Positions 15,476-23,955 of a stretch of 46,672 nt of DNA are shown here, in pieces. Every line of letters starts with the position of its first letter. Within the stretch, counting starts at the first letter, position 1. Under the pieces are notes generated by a model. That model was not told where the DNA came from, did not search any database, and saw only the letters and a program-made list of their open reading frames with translations. This DNA comes from Anaerolineaceae bacterium UBA3924. Its GTDB lineage: Bacteria; Chloroflexota; Anaerolineae; Anaerolineales; Anaerolineaceae. The DNA lies in assembly GCA_002385985.1 (NCBI GenBank), contig DGEO01000020.1, forward strand, positions 21,338 through 68,009, in the 5' to 3' direction. The translations under genes were made by a program, and so were the position numbers.

Positions 15476-16030
15476 CTAATCGGTAAACACCGGCAGGTGG
15501 CCCAGCGAGATGATGTCGTGCCACCTGGCCCGCTCGCCCTCGGTGAAGATGGCGGCTTCGGCCACCACTTCGGCGCCGGCCTTTTGCAGCAGCATGCGCA
15601 TGCCCTGCAGCGTCGAGCCGGTGCTGATCACGTCGTCCACCACCACCACGCGCTTGCCTTCCATCAGATGGCGGTCCTTTTCATCCAGGAACAACGTCTG
15701 CGGCTCGCCGGTGGTAATGGAGAGGGTCTCCGCCTGCAGCGCATCGCCCATGTAGGGCTTGTAGGACTTGCGCAGCACAACGTAGGGGATGTTCAGCGCT
15801 TCGGACAGTTTATGAGCCAGCGGGATGCTCTTGGTCTCCGCGGTGACCAGCACGTCGAAGTTCACCTGGCGCAGTTTTTCAGCCAGTCCCTCGGCGCAGG
15901 CCCGGACGAATTCGGTGTCACCCAGGATGTTCAGGATGGCGATTTTCAACCCCGGCTTGACCTCAAACAGGCGCAGATCTCTCTTGATCCCGTTGACCTC
16001 TACGGGATAAGTCTCTCTCTTCGCGGGCAT
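15476..16030 (-). CDS. Type I phosphoribosyltransferase, adenine PRTase-like
   Basis: The 184-residue protein has the PRPP-binding motif VVVVDDVISTGST (128-140) and an APRT-like layout with an SIPLAHKLSEALNIPYVVLRKSYK segment before it. Family members convert a nucleobase plus PRPP to a nucleotide; some are transcription regulators that use the PRTase fold as a ligand sensor. The N-terminal region up to residue 30 differs from housekeeping Apt. GGAGG sits 6 bases before the ATG. The gene stands alone, and a hairpin terminator follows. An adenine or other purine substrate is most likely, but this remains inference. Confidence 0.75.
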   Translation of the reverse strand: MPAKRETYPVEVNGIKRDLRLFEVKPGLKIAILNILGDTEFVRACAEGLAEKLRQVNFDVLVTAETKSIPLAHKLSEALNIPYVVLRKSYKPYMGDALQAETLSITTGEPQTLFLDEKDRHLMEGKRVVVVDDVISTGSTLQGMRMLLQKAGAEVVAEAAIFTEGERARWHDIISLGHLPVFTD

Positions 16031-16146
16031 GCTCTACCTCCGATACGATATCAAATTGGATGGTCCAAAACCGGTTAAGTGTAACATAATTGCCCAGGCT
16101 GGCAGCCGTTTTTCTGTCTGGTACACACCTAGATTCTCGCAGCGCC

Positions 16147-16380
16147 TCAGCGGTTGAACAGGCGCACCAGGATGTTGAGCACCACGGTGAGGACGATGCT
16201 GATCACAATGGATGCCAGCAGCGGAAAGACGCAGGTCAGCCCCTGCGTTTCAATGCGGATGGTGCCGGGCAGCTCCGTGGAGCCGAAAAACCGGCCGCCC
16301 AGCCATAATAACGCCCCGACCAGGGTGATCATCACCCCCATCAGAACCAGCAGCCTGCCAATTGCTTCCAGTCCCTGCAT
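16147..16380 (-). CDS. DUF2905 family small membrane protein
   Basis: This 77-residue protein has two hydrophobic helices, at about residues 8-28 and 50-72. Between them is the family pattern ELPGTIRIETQG followed by FPLLASIVISIVLTVVLN. DUF2905 proteins are widespread, and I know of no assigned function. AAGGAGA lies 6 bases before the ATG, so it is probably expressed. It sits alone between the phosphoribosyltransferase gene and the end of the chaperone operon, on the same strand. Confidence 0.8.
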   Translation of the reverse strand: MQGLEAIGRLLVLMGVMITLVGALLWLGGRFFGSTELPGTIRIETQGLTCVFPLLASIVISIVLTVVLNILVRLFNR

Positions 16381-16454
16381 AACCGTCTCCTTGCAGGTGA
16401 AAACAGCCTTTCCTTTATTGTATATCGCCGGGAGAGGGAGAAGAGAAACAGCCG

Positions 16455-16470
16455 CGCCCGCTCGCGGGCG
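16455..16470 (-). terminator. Hairpin after prmA, likely end of the chaperone operon
   Basis: Arms CGCCCGC and GCGGGCG form a compact GC-rich hairpin 3 bases after the prmA stop. On the minus strand it is followed by GCTGTTTCTCTTC, a moderately T-rich stretch. Termination is plausible but not certain. Confidence 0.5.
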
Positions 16471-16472
16471 GA

Positions 16473-17390
16473 TTATTCCTTCGTGAACAGCAGCGCCACC
16501 CAGTCGTTCATCTGGAGCGTGTCGGTGTAGCGCATGCCGTGCGCTTCGGCCGCTTCGCGCACACGCCCGGCCTGTTCGTCGAGGATGCCGGAGAGCACCA
16601 GCTGTCCGCCCGGCTCGACCAGGTCGGCCAGGCCGTCATCGAACAGGCGGATGATGACCGGCGCCAGAATGTTGGCCAGCACCACGGGCGCCTTGCCGAT
16701 GGAGAAATGTCCTTCACGGATCTCCGTCACCGACCCGCGGCCGGTTTCCACCCCGGCCAGCACCCCGTTGGCCTCGGCATTCTCGCGGGTGGCCTTGACG
16801 GAGGCGTTGTCGATGTCCACCGCCAGAGCATGCGAAGCCCCCAGCTTGAGCGCGGCAATGGACAGAATCCCCGAACCGCAGCCAACGTCGATCACCGGCT
16901 GCCCCGGGCGAACCACCCGTTCCACCATGGCCAGGCACAGCTGCGTGGTGGGGTGCGTCCCGGTACCGAAGGCCATGCTGGGGTCGATGCGCACCGCCAC
17001 CCGGTCGGGGACGGTGGGCTCGATCCAGGCCGGCACCACAATCAGCTTTTCGCCGATGGGGATGGGATGATAATGCTTCTTCCAGGCCTCCATCCAGTCC
17101 TGATCCTGGATGGGCCGGTAGGTCGCCTCAGGCAGCGGCAGAATCTGCCCCAGATGCCACAGCGCCTCGTCCAGCCGCTGGCGGGTCTCTTCCAGGTGCT
17201 CATCCACAACGATGTAGCCGTACACCCGCACCGGACCGGTGGGCGTGCCTTCATCTTCTTCGTCCACAAACCCGACGGCCTGTTCGACCACAACTCCCTG
17301 CGAGGTGAACCGGCCGATGGTCTCGGCGACGGCTTCCGCCTGCTCGCCGTCCACGGTCAGCGACACTTCCATCCAGCGGGCCTCAGCCAC
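16473..17390 (-). CDS. prmA: Ribosomal protein L11 methyltransferase
   Basis: PrmA trimethylates ribosomal protein uL11 using S-adenosylmethionine. The 305-residue protein has the N-terminal substrate-recognition domain, the linker motif FGTGTHPTTQ (141-150), the SAM-binding motif VIDVGCGSGILSIAALKLG starting near 166, and the NILA motif that follows in this family. The start is the GTG at 17390: AAGGAGG lies 6 bases before it, and the resulting EARWMEVSL matches the W-x-E-x-S pattern of PrmA N-termini. The next ATG, 18 bases on, has no ribosome-binding site. The GTG overlaps the dnaJ stop, so prmA is the last gene of the hrcA-grpE-dnaK-dnaJ-prmA operon. Confidence 0.92.
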   Translation of the reverse strand: MAEARWMEVSLTVDGEQAEAVAETIGRFTSQGVVVEQAVGFVDEEDEGTPTGPVRVYGYIVVDEHLEETRQRLDEALWHLGQILPLPEATYRPIQDQDWMEAWKKHYHPIPIGEKLIVVPAWIEPTVPDRVAVRIDPSMAFGTGTHPTTQLCLAMVERVVRPGQPVIDVGCGSGILSIAALKLGASHALAVDIDNASVKATRENAEANGVLAGVETGRGSVTEIREGHFSIGKAPVVLANILAPVIIRLFDDGLADLVEPGGQLVLSGILDEQAGRVREAAEAHGMRYTDTLQMNDWVALLFTKE

Positions 17391-18507
17391 CCAGCACCTC
17401 CTTGAGCACATCGAAGAAATTCTTTTCCTGCGGCTTGACCTCGGTTCCCAGGGTCCGGGCCAGCTGCTCCAGCAGCTTGCGCTGTTCAGAGGTCAGCCGG
17501 GTGGGAACTTCCACATTGGTGATCACCAGCTGGTCGCCCCGGGCGCTGCTGCGCAGATAAGGAACACCCTTGCCCCGGATGGTAAAGACCTTGCCCGGCT
17601 GCGTCCCCGGCGGAATGGTCAGTTTGGTGGTGCCGTCGATGGTGGGCACTTCCACCTCCGCCCCCAGCGCCGCCTGGGCGATGTTAATGGTCAGGTTGAG
17701 CACAATGTCGTTCTTCTTGCGCTGGAAGAACTTGTGCGGCTTGACGTCAATTTCAATGTACAGATTGCCGTGCGGCCCGCCGTTGATGCCCGGCTGGCCT
17801 TCGCCGGCAAAGCGAATCTGGATGCCCTTGTCCACGCCGGCGGGGATGGCGACGGTCTTTTTCACCGTGCGCCGCTCCAGCCCGCGGCCCCGGCAGGTGC
17901 GGCAGGGCGTCTCGATGACTTCACCCCGCCCATTGCAGTTCGGGCAGGTGGTCACCTGAACCATGGAACCGAGGAAGGTCTGGCGCACCTGGCGGACCTC
18001 ACCCTGTCCGCCGCAGGTGGCGCAGCGCACCGGCCGGGTGCCCGGCTCCGCGCCGGACCCGCCGCAGGTGCGGCAGACTTCGTCGCGGGTGATCTCAATT
18101 TCCTTGTCCACCCCGAAAACGGCTTCTTCAAAGGTGAGCGTGACCACCTGGTTGATATCGGCACCACGGCGGGGCGCGTTGCGCTGGCGGCGGCCAAAGC
18201 CGCCCATACCGGTAAAGCCGCCGAAGAACTCCTCGAAAATGTCCGAGAAGTCCATGGTGGAAAAGTCCGGCGCTCCGCCCATTCCATTCACACCGGCATG
18301 ACCATAGCGATCGTATGCGGCCCGTTTTTCCGGATCGGAGAGCACCGCGTAGGCTTCGTTCAGTTCCTTGAAGCGCTCTTCCGCGTCCGGGGCCTTGTTG
18401 ACATCCGGGTGATACTGGCGTGCCTTCTGGCGGAAGGCAGATTTCAGCTCCTCTGCCGTCGCATCACGCCCAACACCCAGAATTTCATAATAATCACGTT
18501 GTGCCAT
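17383..18507 (-). CDS. dnaJ: Chaperone protein DnaJ (type I)
   Basis: DnaJ stimulates the DnaK ATPase and delivers substrates. The 374-residue protein has a complete type I layout: a J domain with HPD at 33-35, a Gly/Phe-rich region containing GMGGFG, four CxxCxGxG-like zinc repeats (CRTCGGSG, CATCGGQG, CPNCNGRG, CRTCRGRG), and the C-terminal peptide-binding domains ending KNFFDVLKEVLGG. It lies 129 bases after dnaK, and a strong perfect hairpin occupies that gap. Its last codons contain the prmA ribosome-binding site. Confidence 0.97.
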   Translation of the reverse strand: MAQRDYYEILGVGRDATAEELKSAFRQKARQYHPDVNKAPDAEERFKELNEAYAVLSDPEKRAAYDRYGHAGVNGMGGAPDFSTMDFSDIFEEFFGGFTGMGGFGRRQRNAPRRGADINQVVTLTFEEAVFGVDKEIEITRDEVCRTCGGSGAEPGTRPVRCATCGGQGEVRQVRQTFLGSMVQVTTCPNCNGRGEVIETPCRTCRGRGLERRTVKKTVAIPAGVDKGIQIRFAGEGQPGINGGPHGNLYIEIDVKPHKFFQRKKNDIVLNLTINIAQAALGAEVEVPTIDGTTKLTIPPGTQPGKVFTIRGKGVPYLRSSARGDQLVITNVEVPTRLTSEQRKLLEQLARTLGTEVKPQEKNFFDVLKEVLGG

Positions 18508-18550
18508 GGGCTTACCGTAAACTCATCCTTTGCGAAAACCGACATCATTG

Positions 18551-18586
18551 CCTGGCGGGTTCTGACCGGGGTCAGAACCCGCCAGG
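18551..18586. repeat. Perfect 17-bp inverted repeat in the dnaK-dnaJ spacer
   Basis: Arms CCTGGCGGGTTCTGACC (18551-18567) and its exact complement (18570-18586) are separated by only two bases. The RNA would fold into a very stable hairpin 44 bases before the dnaJ ATG. No T run follows on the minus strand, so it is unlikely to be a simple terminator. It could stabilise or separate the dnaK message, or be a REP-like palindrome. Confidence 0.8.
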
Positions 18587-18636
18587 AAGTAAAAGGTCAT
18601 CCAATTTTACCAGTCAGGGCCGGAAGCCCGGACAGG

Positions 18637-20541
18637 TTACAGATTCTTGAACTCTCCTTCAACCACATCTTCATCCGGTCCGCCCTGGCCGGTCTGCCCG
18701 CCCGGCGCGGAGCCGTCACCGCCCTGCGGGCCGGCGCCCGGCTGCTGGTACATGGTGCTGCCGACTTTCTGGATCACCTGACCCAGCTCGTCGGTGGCCT
18801 GGCGGATCTGCTCGATGTTGTCGGTGCTCATCACCTCGCGCACGCGGGCAGCCTTCTTCTCCACTTCTTCCTTAACGTCCGCCGGGATCTTGTCGGCGTA
18901 GTCGCGCAGCGTCTTCTCGGCGGTGTAAACCAGATTATCCGCGTGGTTGCGGGTCTCGACCAGCTCCTTCTTGCGGCGGTCGGCCTCGGCGTTCTTTTCG
19001 CTCTCCTGGCGCATGCGCTCCACTTCCTGGTCGCTCAGGCCGGAAGAGGCGGTGATGGTGATGTGCTGGCTGCGCCCGGTGGCCTTGTCGGCCGCGGTCA
19101 CGTTGAGGATGCCGTTGGCGTCGATATCGAAGGTCACCTCGATCTGCGGGATGCCGCGCGGCGCCGGCGGAATGCCGTCAAGGATGAAGCGGCCCAGCGA
19201 CTTGTTGTCCGCCGCCATGGGGCGCTCGCCCTGCACCACGTGGATCTCCACCGAAGTCTGGCTGTCGGCGGCGGTGGAGAAGATCTGGCTCTTGCGGGCC
19301 GGGATGGTGGTGTTGCGCTCGATGAGCGGGGTGGCCACGCCGCCCAGCGTCTCGACCGACAGGGTCAGCGGGGTGACGTCCAGCAGCAGGATGTCCTTGA
19401 CCTCGCCGCCCAGCACCGCGCCCTGGATGGCCGCGCCGATGGCGACCACCTCATCCGGGTTGACGCCCTTGTGCGGGTCCTTGCCGAACAGCCGCCGCAC
19501 CGCTTCCTGCACGGCGGGCATGCGGGTCATGCCGCCCACCAGCACCACTTCGTTCACGTCGGAGGGCTTCAGCCCGGCATCCGACAGCGCCCGGCGAACC
19601 GGCTCCAGCGAGCGCTGGATCAAGTCCTCGGTGAGCTGCTCCAGCTTGGCGCGGGTCAGGGTCATCACCAGGTGCTTGGGTCCGGTGGCGTCAGCGGTGA
19701 TGTAGGGCAGGTTGATTTCGGTCTGCATCACGGTCGACAGCTCGATCTTGGCCTTTTCCGCGGCCTCCTTCAAGCGCTGCAGCGCCTGTCGCTCATTGCG
19801 CAGGTCGATGCCGGTCTCGCGCTTGAACTCGTTGATCAGGTAGTCCATGATGCGCAGGTCGAAGTCGTCGCCGCCCAGGAAGGTATCGCCGCTGGTGGCC
19901 TTGACCTGGAAGACCCCCTCGCCCACGTCCAGGATGGAGATATCGAACGTGCCGCCGCCAAGGTCATAAACCGCGATAATTTCGTTCTTCTTCTTGTCCA
20001 GCCCGTAAGCCAGAGAGGAAGCGGTCGGCTCGTTGATGATGCGCAGCACTTCCAGCCCGGCGATCTTGCCAGCGTCCTTGGTGGCGTTGCGCTGCGCGTC
20101 ATTGAAGTAAGCCGGGACCGTGATCACCGCCTGGGTGACCGGCTCGCCGAGGTAAGCCTCGGCATCCGCCTTCAGCTTGCCCAGGATCATGGCTGAGATT
20201 TCCGGAGGAGAGTACTCCCGCCCGTCCATCATCACACGCACGTCCCCGTTGGGGGCCTTGGTGACCGTGTAGGGCACGCGCTGCATGGTGCGCTGCACTT
20301 CCTCATCCTCGTACTTGCGCCCCATGAAGCGCTTAATGGATGAAATGGTGTTTTCTGGATTGACGATGGCCTGGTTGCGCGCTGCACGGCCCACCAGTCG
20401 TTCATGGTTCTTGTTGACGGCGACGACGGACGGAACCAGACGCTCCCCCTCGGCAGCCGGAATGACGACCGGCTCACCGCCGACCATGGCCGCAACGACG
20501 GAGTTGGTGGTTCCCAGATCAATACCAACGATTTTTGCCAT
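18637..20541 (-). CDS. dnaK: Chaperone protein DnaK (Hsp70)
   Basis: DnaK is the ATP-dependent Hsp70 chaperone. The 634-residue protein begins IVGIDLGTTNSVVA, the phosphate-binding loop of the ATPase domain, and continues with VPAYFNDAQRNATKDAG, the DLGGGTFD motif and the VGGMTRMP motif. The substrate-binding domain begins after the linker LLLDVTPLTLSVET, and the helical lid carries coiled-coil-like charged residues. The tail is Gly/Gln-rich and ends DEDVVEGEFKNL in place of the EEVD-like end of many homologues. It starts 10 bases after grpE within the HrcA-controlled operon. Confidence 0.98.
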   Translation of the reverse strand: MAKIVGIDLGTTNSVVAAMVGGEPVVIPAAEGERLVPSVVAVNKNHERLVGRAARNQAIVNPENTISSIKRFMGRKYEDEEVQRTMQRVPYTVTKAPNGDVRVMMDGREYSPPEISAMILGKLKADAEAYLGEPVTQAVITVPAYFNDAQRNATKDAGKIAGLEVLRIINEPTASSLAYGLDKKKNEIIAVYDLGGGTFDISILDVGEGVFQVKATSGDTFLGGDDFDLRIMDYLINEFKRETGIDLRNERQALQRLKEAAEKAKIELSTVMQTEINLPYITADATGPKHLVMTLTRAKLEQLTEDLIQRSLEPVRRALSDAGLKPSDVNEVVLVGGMTRMPAVQEAVRRLFGKDPHKGVNPDEVVAIGAAIQGAVLGGEVKDILLLDVTPLTLSVETLGGVATPLIERNTTIPARKSQIFSTAADSQTSVEIHVVQGERPMAADNKSLGRFILDGIPPAPRGIPQIEVTFDIDANGILNVTAADKATGRSQHITITASSGLSDQEVERMRQESEKNAEADRRKKELVETRNHADNLVYTAEKTLRDYADKIPADVKEEVEKKAARVREVMSTDNIEQIRQATDELGQVIQKVGSTMYQQPGAGPQGGDGSAPGGQTGQGGPDEDVVEGEFKNL

Positions 20542-20551
20542 TGTCTATCTC

Positions 20552-21199
20552 CTAACGAGCAACTCTCACCAAAGCCGGGCGAAGCACCCGGTCTCCGATC
20601 ATGTATCCCTGCTGCAGCACTTCGATCACCGTGCCGCTCTTGTGGTCGGCGCTGTCTTCATGTGACACGGCCTCATGCAGGTTGGGGTCGAACTCGGCAT
20701 TTTCAGCCGGAATACGCTTCAGGCCTTCGGCCTCCAGCACGCCTTTGAGCTTGCGGTAGATCAGCTCGATGCCGTCGGCCCAGCTGCCGGCCTGGCCGTC
20801 GGCCGGCCGGTGGGCCAGCGCCCGCTCCAGGTCATCCAGGATCACCAGATACTGCTTGATGACCGACCCGGCGATGTCCTGCCGCATCTGCGCCTGTTCG
20901 CGGTCGATGCGCTTCTTGTAGTTGATAAAGTCTGCCCGCTCTCGCTGCCAGCCTTCAAAATATTCCTTGCACTTGACCTGAGCCTGTTCCAGCTCGGCTT
21001 TAATGGTTTCCATTTCCTTCTCAATTGTGTTTTCGGTGGGTTCCTCGACGGGCGCTTCTTCCGCCTCATTCACGGGTGGCTGCGCTTGCGGACTGCCGCC
21101 GTCGGGTTGACGGGCGTTGGATTGGGCCTGACCATCCGGTTCGTTATGTTCACTGCGTGGTTCTTCTGGTTGGTCCTTTCTCATCTCCTCATCGATCAT
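20552..21199 (-). CDS. grpE: Nucleotide exchange factor GrpE
   Basis: GrpE releases ADP from DnaK. The 215-residue protein has a long acidic, Gln/Pro/Glu-rich N-terminal stretch (residues 1-50), a coiled coil (about 50-100: IEKEMETIKAELEQAQVKCKEYFEGW) and the C-terminal beta domain with FDPNLHEAVSHEDS and the ending GYMIGDRVLRPALVRVA. Its ATG overlaps the hrcA stop by 4 bases (ATGA). Confidence 0.95.
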   Translation of the reverse strand: MIDEEMRKDQPEEPRSEHNEPDGQAQSNARQPDGGSPQAQPPVNEAEEAPVEEPTENTIEKEMETIKAELEQAQVKCKEYFEGWQRERADFINYKKRIDREQAQMRQDIAGSVIKQYLVILDDLERALAHRPADGQAGSWADGIELIYRKLKGVLEAEGLKRIPAENAEFDPNLHEAVSHEDSADHKSGTVIEVLQQGYMIGDRVLRPALVRVAR

Positions 21200-22263
21200 T
21201 GATCCACCTCATCTACTAAGCCTGACAGCTCATCGTCCACCAGGTTTTCACTCACCATGTCGCTCAACAGCCCGGAAAGGAAGCGCACCACCGAAATGGT
21301 GTGGCCGTAGGGCATGCGCATGGAGCCCAGCACGCCCAGCGTGCCGGTAGCCAGGCCGGGCGCGCCGTACTTGCCCAGCACCACCGACCACTGGCGCAGG
21401 TCTTCCCAGGTTCCTTCGCCGCCGATCAGCACCTGCACCCCGCCCGGAGATTCTTCGAGCACGGTGCGGGCCAGCAGATCCTGCAGCAGGGAGCGCTCTT
21501 CCAGCAGGCGAAGCGCCCGCCGGGCTTCGCTGGAGCCGAACTCCGGCTGTGAAAGCACGTTGGTCAGCCCGTCGATGTATATTTCACCGGCAGCCAGCGC
21601 TTCGGCCTGGTTGAACTCCTGGATGATCAGCAGGACAATGTCGCGCTCCAACCCGGACACCAGGTGCATGTTGGTCTTGATCTCATCCGACTTCATGCCC
21701 TGGTACAGGCGCGTGATGCGGTCGGCGGTGGCGGAGAGCTGTTCCTGAGGTACCGGCTCCTGCAGGGTCACCAGGCGCTGGCTCACCTCGCCGCCCATCA
21801 TCACCAGCACCATCAGCACCTGACGGCCGCGGGTGGATATCAGCTCCAGATGTTTCAGCGCGGCAAACTCAGGGTGCGGCGCGGTGACCAGCGACACCTG
21901 CTGCGACTGCTGCGCCAGCACCGAAGCCGCCAGGCGCATCCACTGTTCCACGTCGTGACGGGTCTGGTAAAACTGGTGGCTGATGGTGCGCCGCATGGTC
22001 GCCGGCAGGTCATGGTACCGCACCAGCCGTCCCACAAAGTAGCGGTAGCCATCCTCGGTCGGCACGCGGCCGGCGGACGTGTGCGGCTGGCGCAGATAGC
22101 CCATCTCGGTCAGCACGCCCATCTCGTTGCGCACGGTGGCTGAAGACATGTTGAGCTTGTGCTGCTCAACCAGCTCCTTGGATCCAACCGGCGCCGCCTT
22201 CCGAGCGTACTCGTGAATGACCAGCGTTAGGATCAGTTTTTGCCGCTCTGTCAGTTCCTGCAT
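21196..22263 (-). CDS. hrcA: Heat-inducible transcription repressor HrcA
   Basis: HrcA binds CIRCE and represses class I heat-shock genes. The 355-residue protein has the N-terminal winged-helix domain (LTERQKLILTLVIHEYARK; recognition region SSATVRNEMGVLTEMGYLRQPHTSAGRVPT at about 41-70), a central dimerisation and GAF-like domain, and the C-terminal segment GSMRMPYGHTISVVRFLS. It is the first gene of the operon, has an AGGGGTG ribosome-binding site, and lies directly downstream of a perfect CIRCE element, so it should repress itself. Confidence 0.96.
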   Translation of the reverse strand: MQELTERQKLILTLVIHEYARKAAPVGSKELVEQHKLNMSSATVRNEMGVLTEMGYLRQPHTSAGRVPTEDGYRYFVGRLVRYHDLPATMRRTISHQFYQTRHDVEQWMRLAASVLAQQSQQVSLVTAPHPEFAALKHLELISTRGRQVLMVLVMMGGEVSQRLVTLQEPVPQEQLSATADRITRLYQGMKSDEIKTNMHLVSGLERDIVLLIIQEFNQAEALAAGEIYIDGLTNVLSQPEFGSSEARRALRLLEERSLLQDLLARTVLEESPGGVQVLIGGEGTWEDLRQWSVVLGKYGAPGLATGTLGVLGSMRMPYGHTISVVRFLSGLLSDMVSENLVDDELSGLVDEVDQ

Positions 22264-22274
22264 TTTTCACCCCT

Positions 22275-22301
22275 TTAGCACTCTAACCCTTAGAGTGCTA
22301 A
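22275..22301. promoter_or_regulatory. CIRCE operator
   Basis: The element is the exact consensus: TTAGCACTC (22275-22283), a 9-bp spacer (22284-22292) and GAGTGCTAA (22293-22301). It lies 12 bases upstream of the hrcA ATG and about 7 bases downstream of the predicted transcription start, the classical place for HrcA repression. No second CIRCE is seen in front of dnaK or dnaJ. Confidence 0.97.
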
Positions 22302-22314
22302 AAGCACGATATAA

Positions 22315-22343
22315 ATGATACCACGCCTGTAAAGGACCGTCAA
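22315..22343 (-). promoter_or_regulatory. Promoter of the hrcA-grpE-dnaK-dnaJ-prmA operon
   Basis: On the minus strand TTGACG (22343-22338) and TATCAT (22320-22315) are separated by exactly 17 bp. The expected transcription start is near 22308, so CIRCE occupies roughly +8 to +34. This is a vegetative sigma-A-type promoter. Confidence 0.85.
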
Positions 22344-22358
22344 GAAACGCCGCTTTTC

Positions 22359-22400
22359 GCTTTGCAGGGACAGGTTCCCTGCCAGCCGGCGGCGCAAAGC
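22359..22400. repeat. Nested inverted repeats in the hrcA-kamA spacer
   Basis: GCTTTGC (22359-22365) pairs with GCAAAGC (22394-22400), and inside it GCAGGGA (22364-22370) pairs with TCCCTGC (22376-22382); the two outer and inner left arms share two bases, so the structures are alternatives or overlap at that edge. They lie between the divergent hrcA and kamA promoters. I cannot assign a role. The rest of the 333-bp gap holds the CIRCE site, the two promoters and a leader of about 140 bases before kamA with no recognisable riboswitch. Confidence 0.4.
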
Positions 22401-22418
22401 CCTATCCTCCCCCTGAAT

Positions 22419-22447
22419 TTGCCCTCAATACCAAATTCATTTACAAT
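22419..22447 (+). promoter_or_regulatory. Candidate promoter of kamA
   Basis: TTGCCC (22419-22424) and TACAAT (22442-22447) are 17 bp apart. The start would be near 22454, giving a leader of about 143 bases before the kamA ATG. Confidence 0.55.
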
Positions 22448-22596
22448 TATTCCATGATCGGCTTATTCGATTCAGCATTTGCCGGTTTTTTCCGCACGGA
22501 CCACGACCCTCCTACGGCTGGCCCTTGATCACCGCCGTGCGTTTTCCCCCTTTCGACTTTCGCCAGTTCTAGACCGATATTCAAGGAGCCAACCCG

Positions 22597-23952
22597 ATGA
22601 CCCCTCGAGCTTTTGTCTCTAAACGAGCCCCCATTTACGCCGATGTTCCCGATGAGAAGTGGAACGACTGGCGCTGGCAGCTGAGCCACCGCCTGAACTC
22701 GGTCGAGGATTTTGAGCAGGTGCTCAACCTGACCGACAGCGAGCGCCAGGCCCTTTCCACGCAGGGGCTGTTCCGGGTGGACATCACCCCCTACTTTGTC
22801 TCCCTGATCGATCCGGACGACCCCAACGACCCCATCCGCCTGCAGGTCGTGCCCCGCGCGGAGGAGATCAAGCCCTTCACCGGGATGATGGAAGATTCCC
22901 TGGCCGAGGACCGCCACTCCCCCGTCCCCGGGCTGGTCCACCGCTACCCGGACCGGGTCCTGATGCTGGTGACCACCCAGTGCGCCTCCTACTGCCGCTA
23001 CTGCACCCGCTCGCGCATCGTCGGTGATCCCTCCGCCACCTTCTCCCGCGCCGAATTTGAGATGCAGATCGAATACCTCAAGCGCACTCCTCAGGTGCGC
23101 GACGTGCTGCTCTCCGGCGGCGACCCGCTGACCCTGGCCCCGAAGCTGCTGGAGGAGCTGCTCAGCCGCCTGCGCGAGATCCCGCATATCGAGATCATCC
23201 GCATCGGTACACGCGTGCCGGTGTTCATGCCCATGCGCGTCACCGACGAGCTGACCGACATGCTGCAGAAGTATCACCCGCTGTGGATGAACATCCACGT
23301 CAACCACCCCAATGAGATCACCAAGGAGCTGGCCGAGGCCACCGATAAGCTGACCCGGGCGGGCATCCCGCTGGGCAACCAGTCGGTTCTGCTGGCGGGC
23401 ATCAACGACTGCGTGCACCTGCAGCGCCAGCTGGTCCACGAGCTGGTGCGCATCCGCGTGCGGCCTTACTATCTTTACCAGTGCGACCTGGTGGAGGGCG
23501 CCGGTCACTTCCGCACCCCGGTGTCCAAGGGCATCGAGATTATGGAAGGGCTGCGCGGGCATACCTCCGGCTACGCCATTCCCACCTACGTGGTGGACGC
23601 CCCGGGCGGCGGCGGCAAGATCCCGCTGATGCCCAACTACCGGATCAGCGAATCCGACCACAAAGTGGTGCTGCGCAACTACGAGGGTTACATCACTACC
23701 TACGAGGAACCGCTCACCTACAAGCCGCACGACCCGTCCACCTGCGAGTTCTGCAAAGCCAAACGCATTGAGCCGGGCCAGTCCGGCGTGCTGGGCCTGC
23801 TGGAAGGCGAGGACATGTTCATCAAGCCGGAGGGCTTTGACGAGCTGCACAACCGCGGCGGCGGCGCGCACCGCCTGCGCGCGGACGCCAGCAAGTGGAG
23901 CCCGCTGGGGATTGGCGCGCCCGCATCTGAAGAAACCTCCGACCCGGAATAA
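22597..23952 (+). CDS. kamA: Lysine 2,3-aminomutase family radical SAM/PLP enzyme
   Basis: The enzyme moves the alpha-amino group of lysine to the beta carbon using S-adenosylmethionine, a 4Fe-4S cluster and PLP. The 451-residue protein carries the radical SAM motif CASYCRYC (Cys129, Cys133, Cys136), the LLSGGDPL motif, the PLP lysine in APGGGGKIPL (Lys341), and C-terminal STCEFCKAKR cysteines (Cys383, Cys386) at the zinc-binding position of the clostridial enzyme. AAGGAG lies 8 bases before the ATG. It is followed after 3 bases by an aldo/keto reductase gene, not by the acetyltransferase gene ablB that marks N-acetyl-beta-lysine osmolyte synthesis. Glutamate 2,3-aminomutase is a close homologue that sequence inspection cannot fully exclude. 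Confidence 0.88.
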   Translation: MTPRAFVSKRAPIYADVPDEKWNDWRWQLSHRLNSVEDFEQVLNLTDSERQALSTQGLFRVDITPYFVSLIDPDDPNDPIRLQVVPRAEEIKPFTGMMEDSLAEDRHSPVPGLVHRYPDRVLMLVTTQCASYCRYCTRSRIVGDPSATFSRAEFEMQIEYLKRTPQVRDVLLSGGDPLTLAPKLLEELLSRLREIPHIEIIRIGTRVPVFMPMRVTDELTDMLQKYHPLWMNIHVNHPNEITKELAEATDKLTRAGIPLGNQSVLLAGINDCVHLQRQLVHELVRIRVRPYYLYQCDLVEGAGHFRTPVSKGIEIMEGLRGHTSGYAIPTYVVDAPGGGGKIPLMPNYRISESDHKVVLRNYEGYITTYEEPLTYKPHDPSTCEFCKAKRIEPGQSGVLGLLEGEDMFIKPEGFDELHNRGGGAHRLRADASKWSPLGIGAPASEETSDPE

Positions 23953-23955
23953 GCC

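Noticed and set aside
17239..20196. A 985-codon open frame on the plus strand across dnaK and dnaJ
   Set aside because: It lies wholly opposite two unmistakable chaperone genes, has no recognisable domain, and is rich in His, Gln, Arg and Gly as expected from reverse-strand reading of GC-rich codons.
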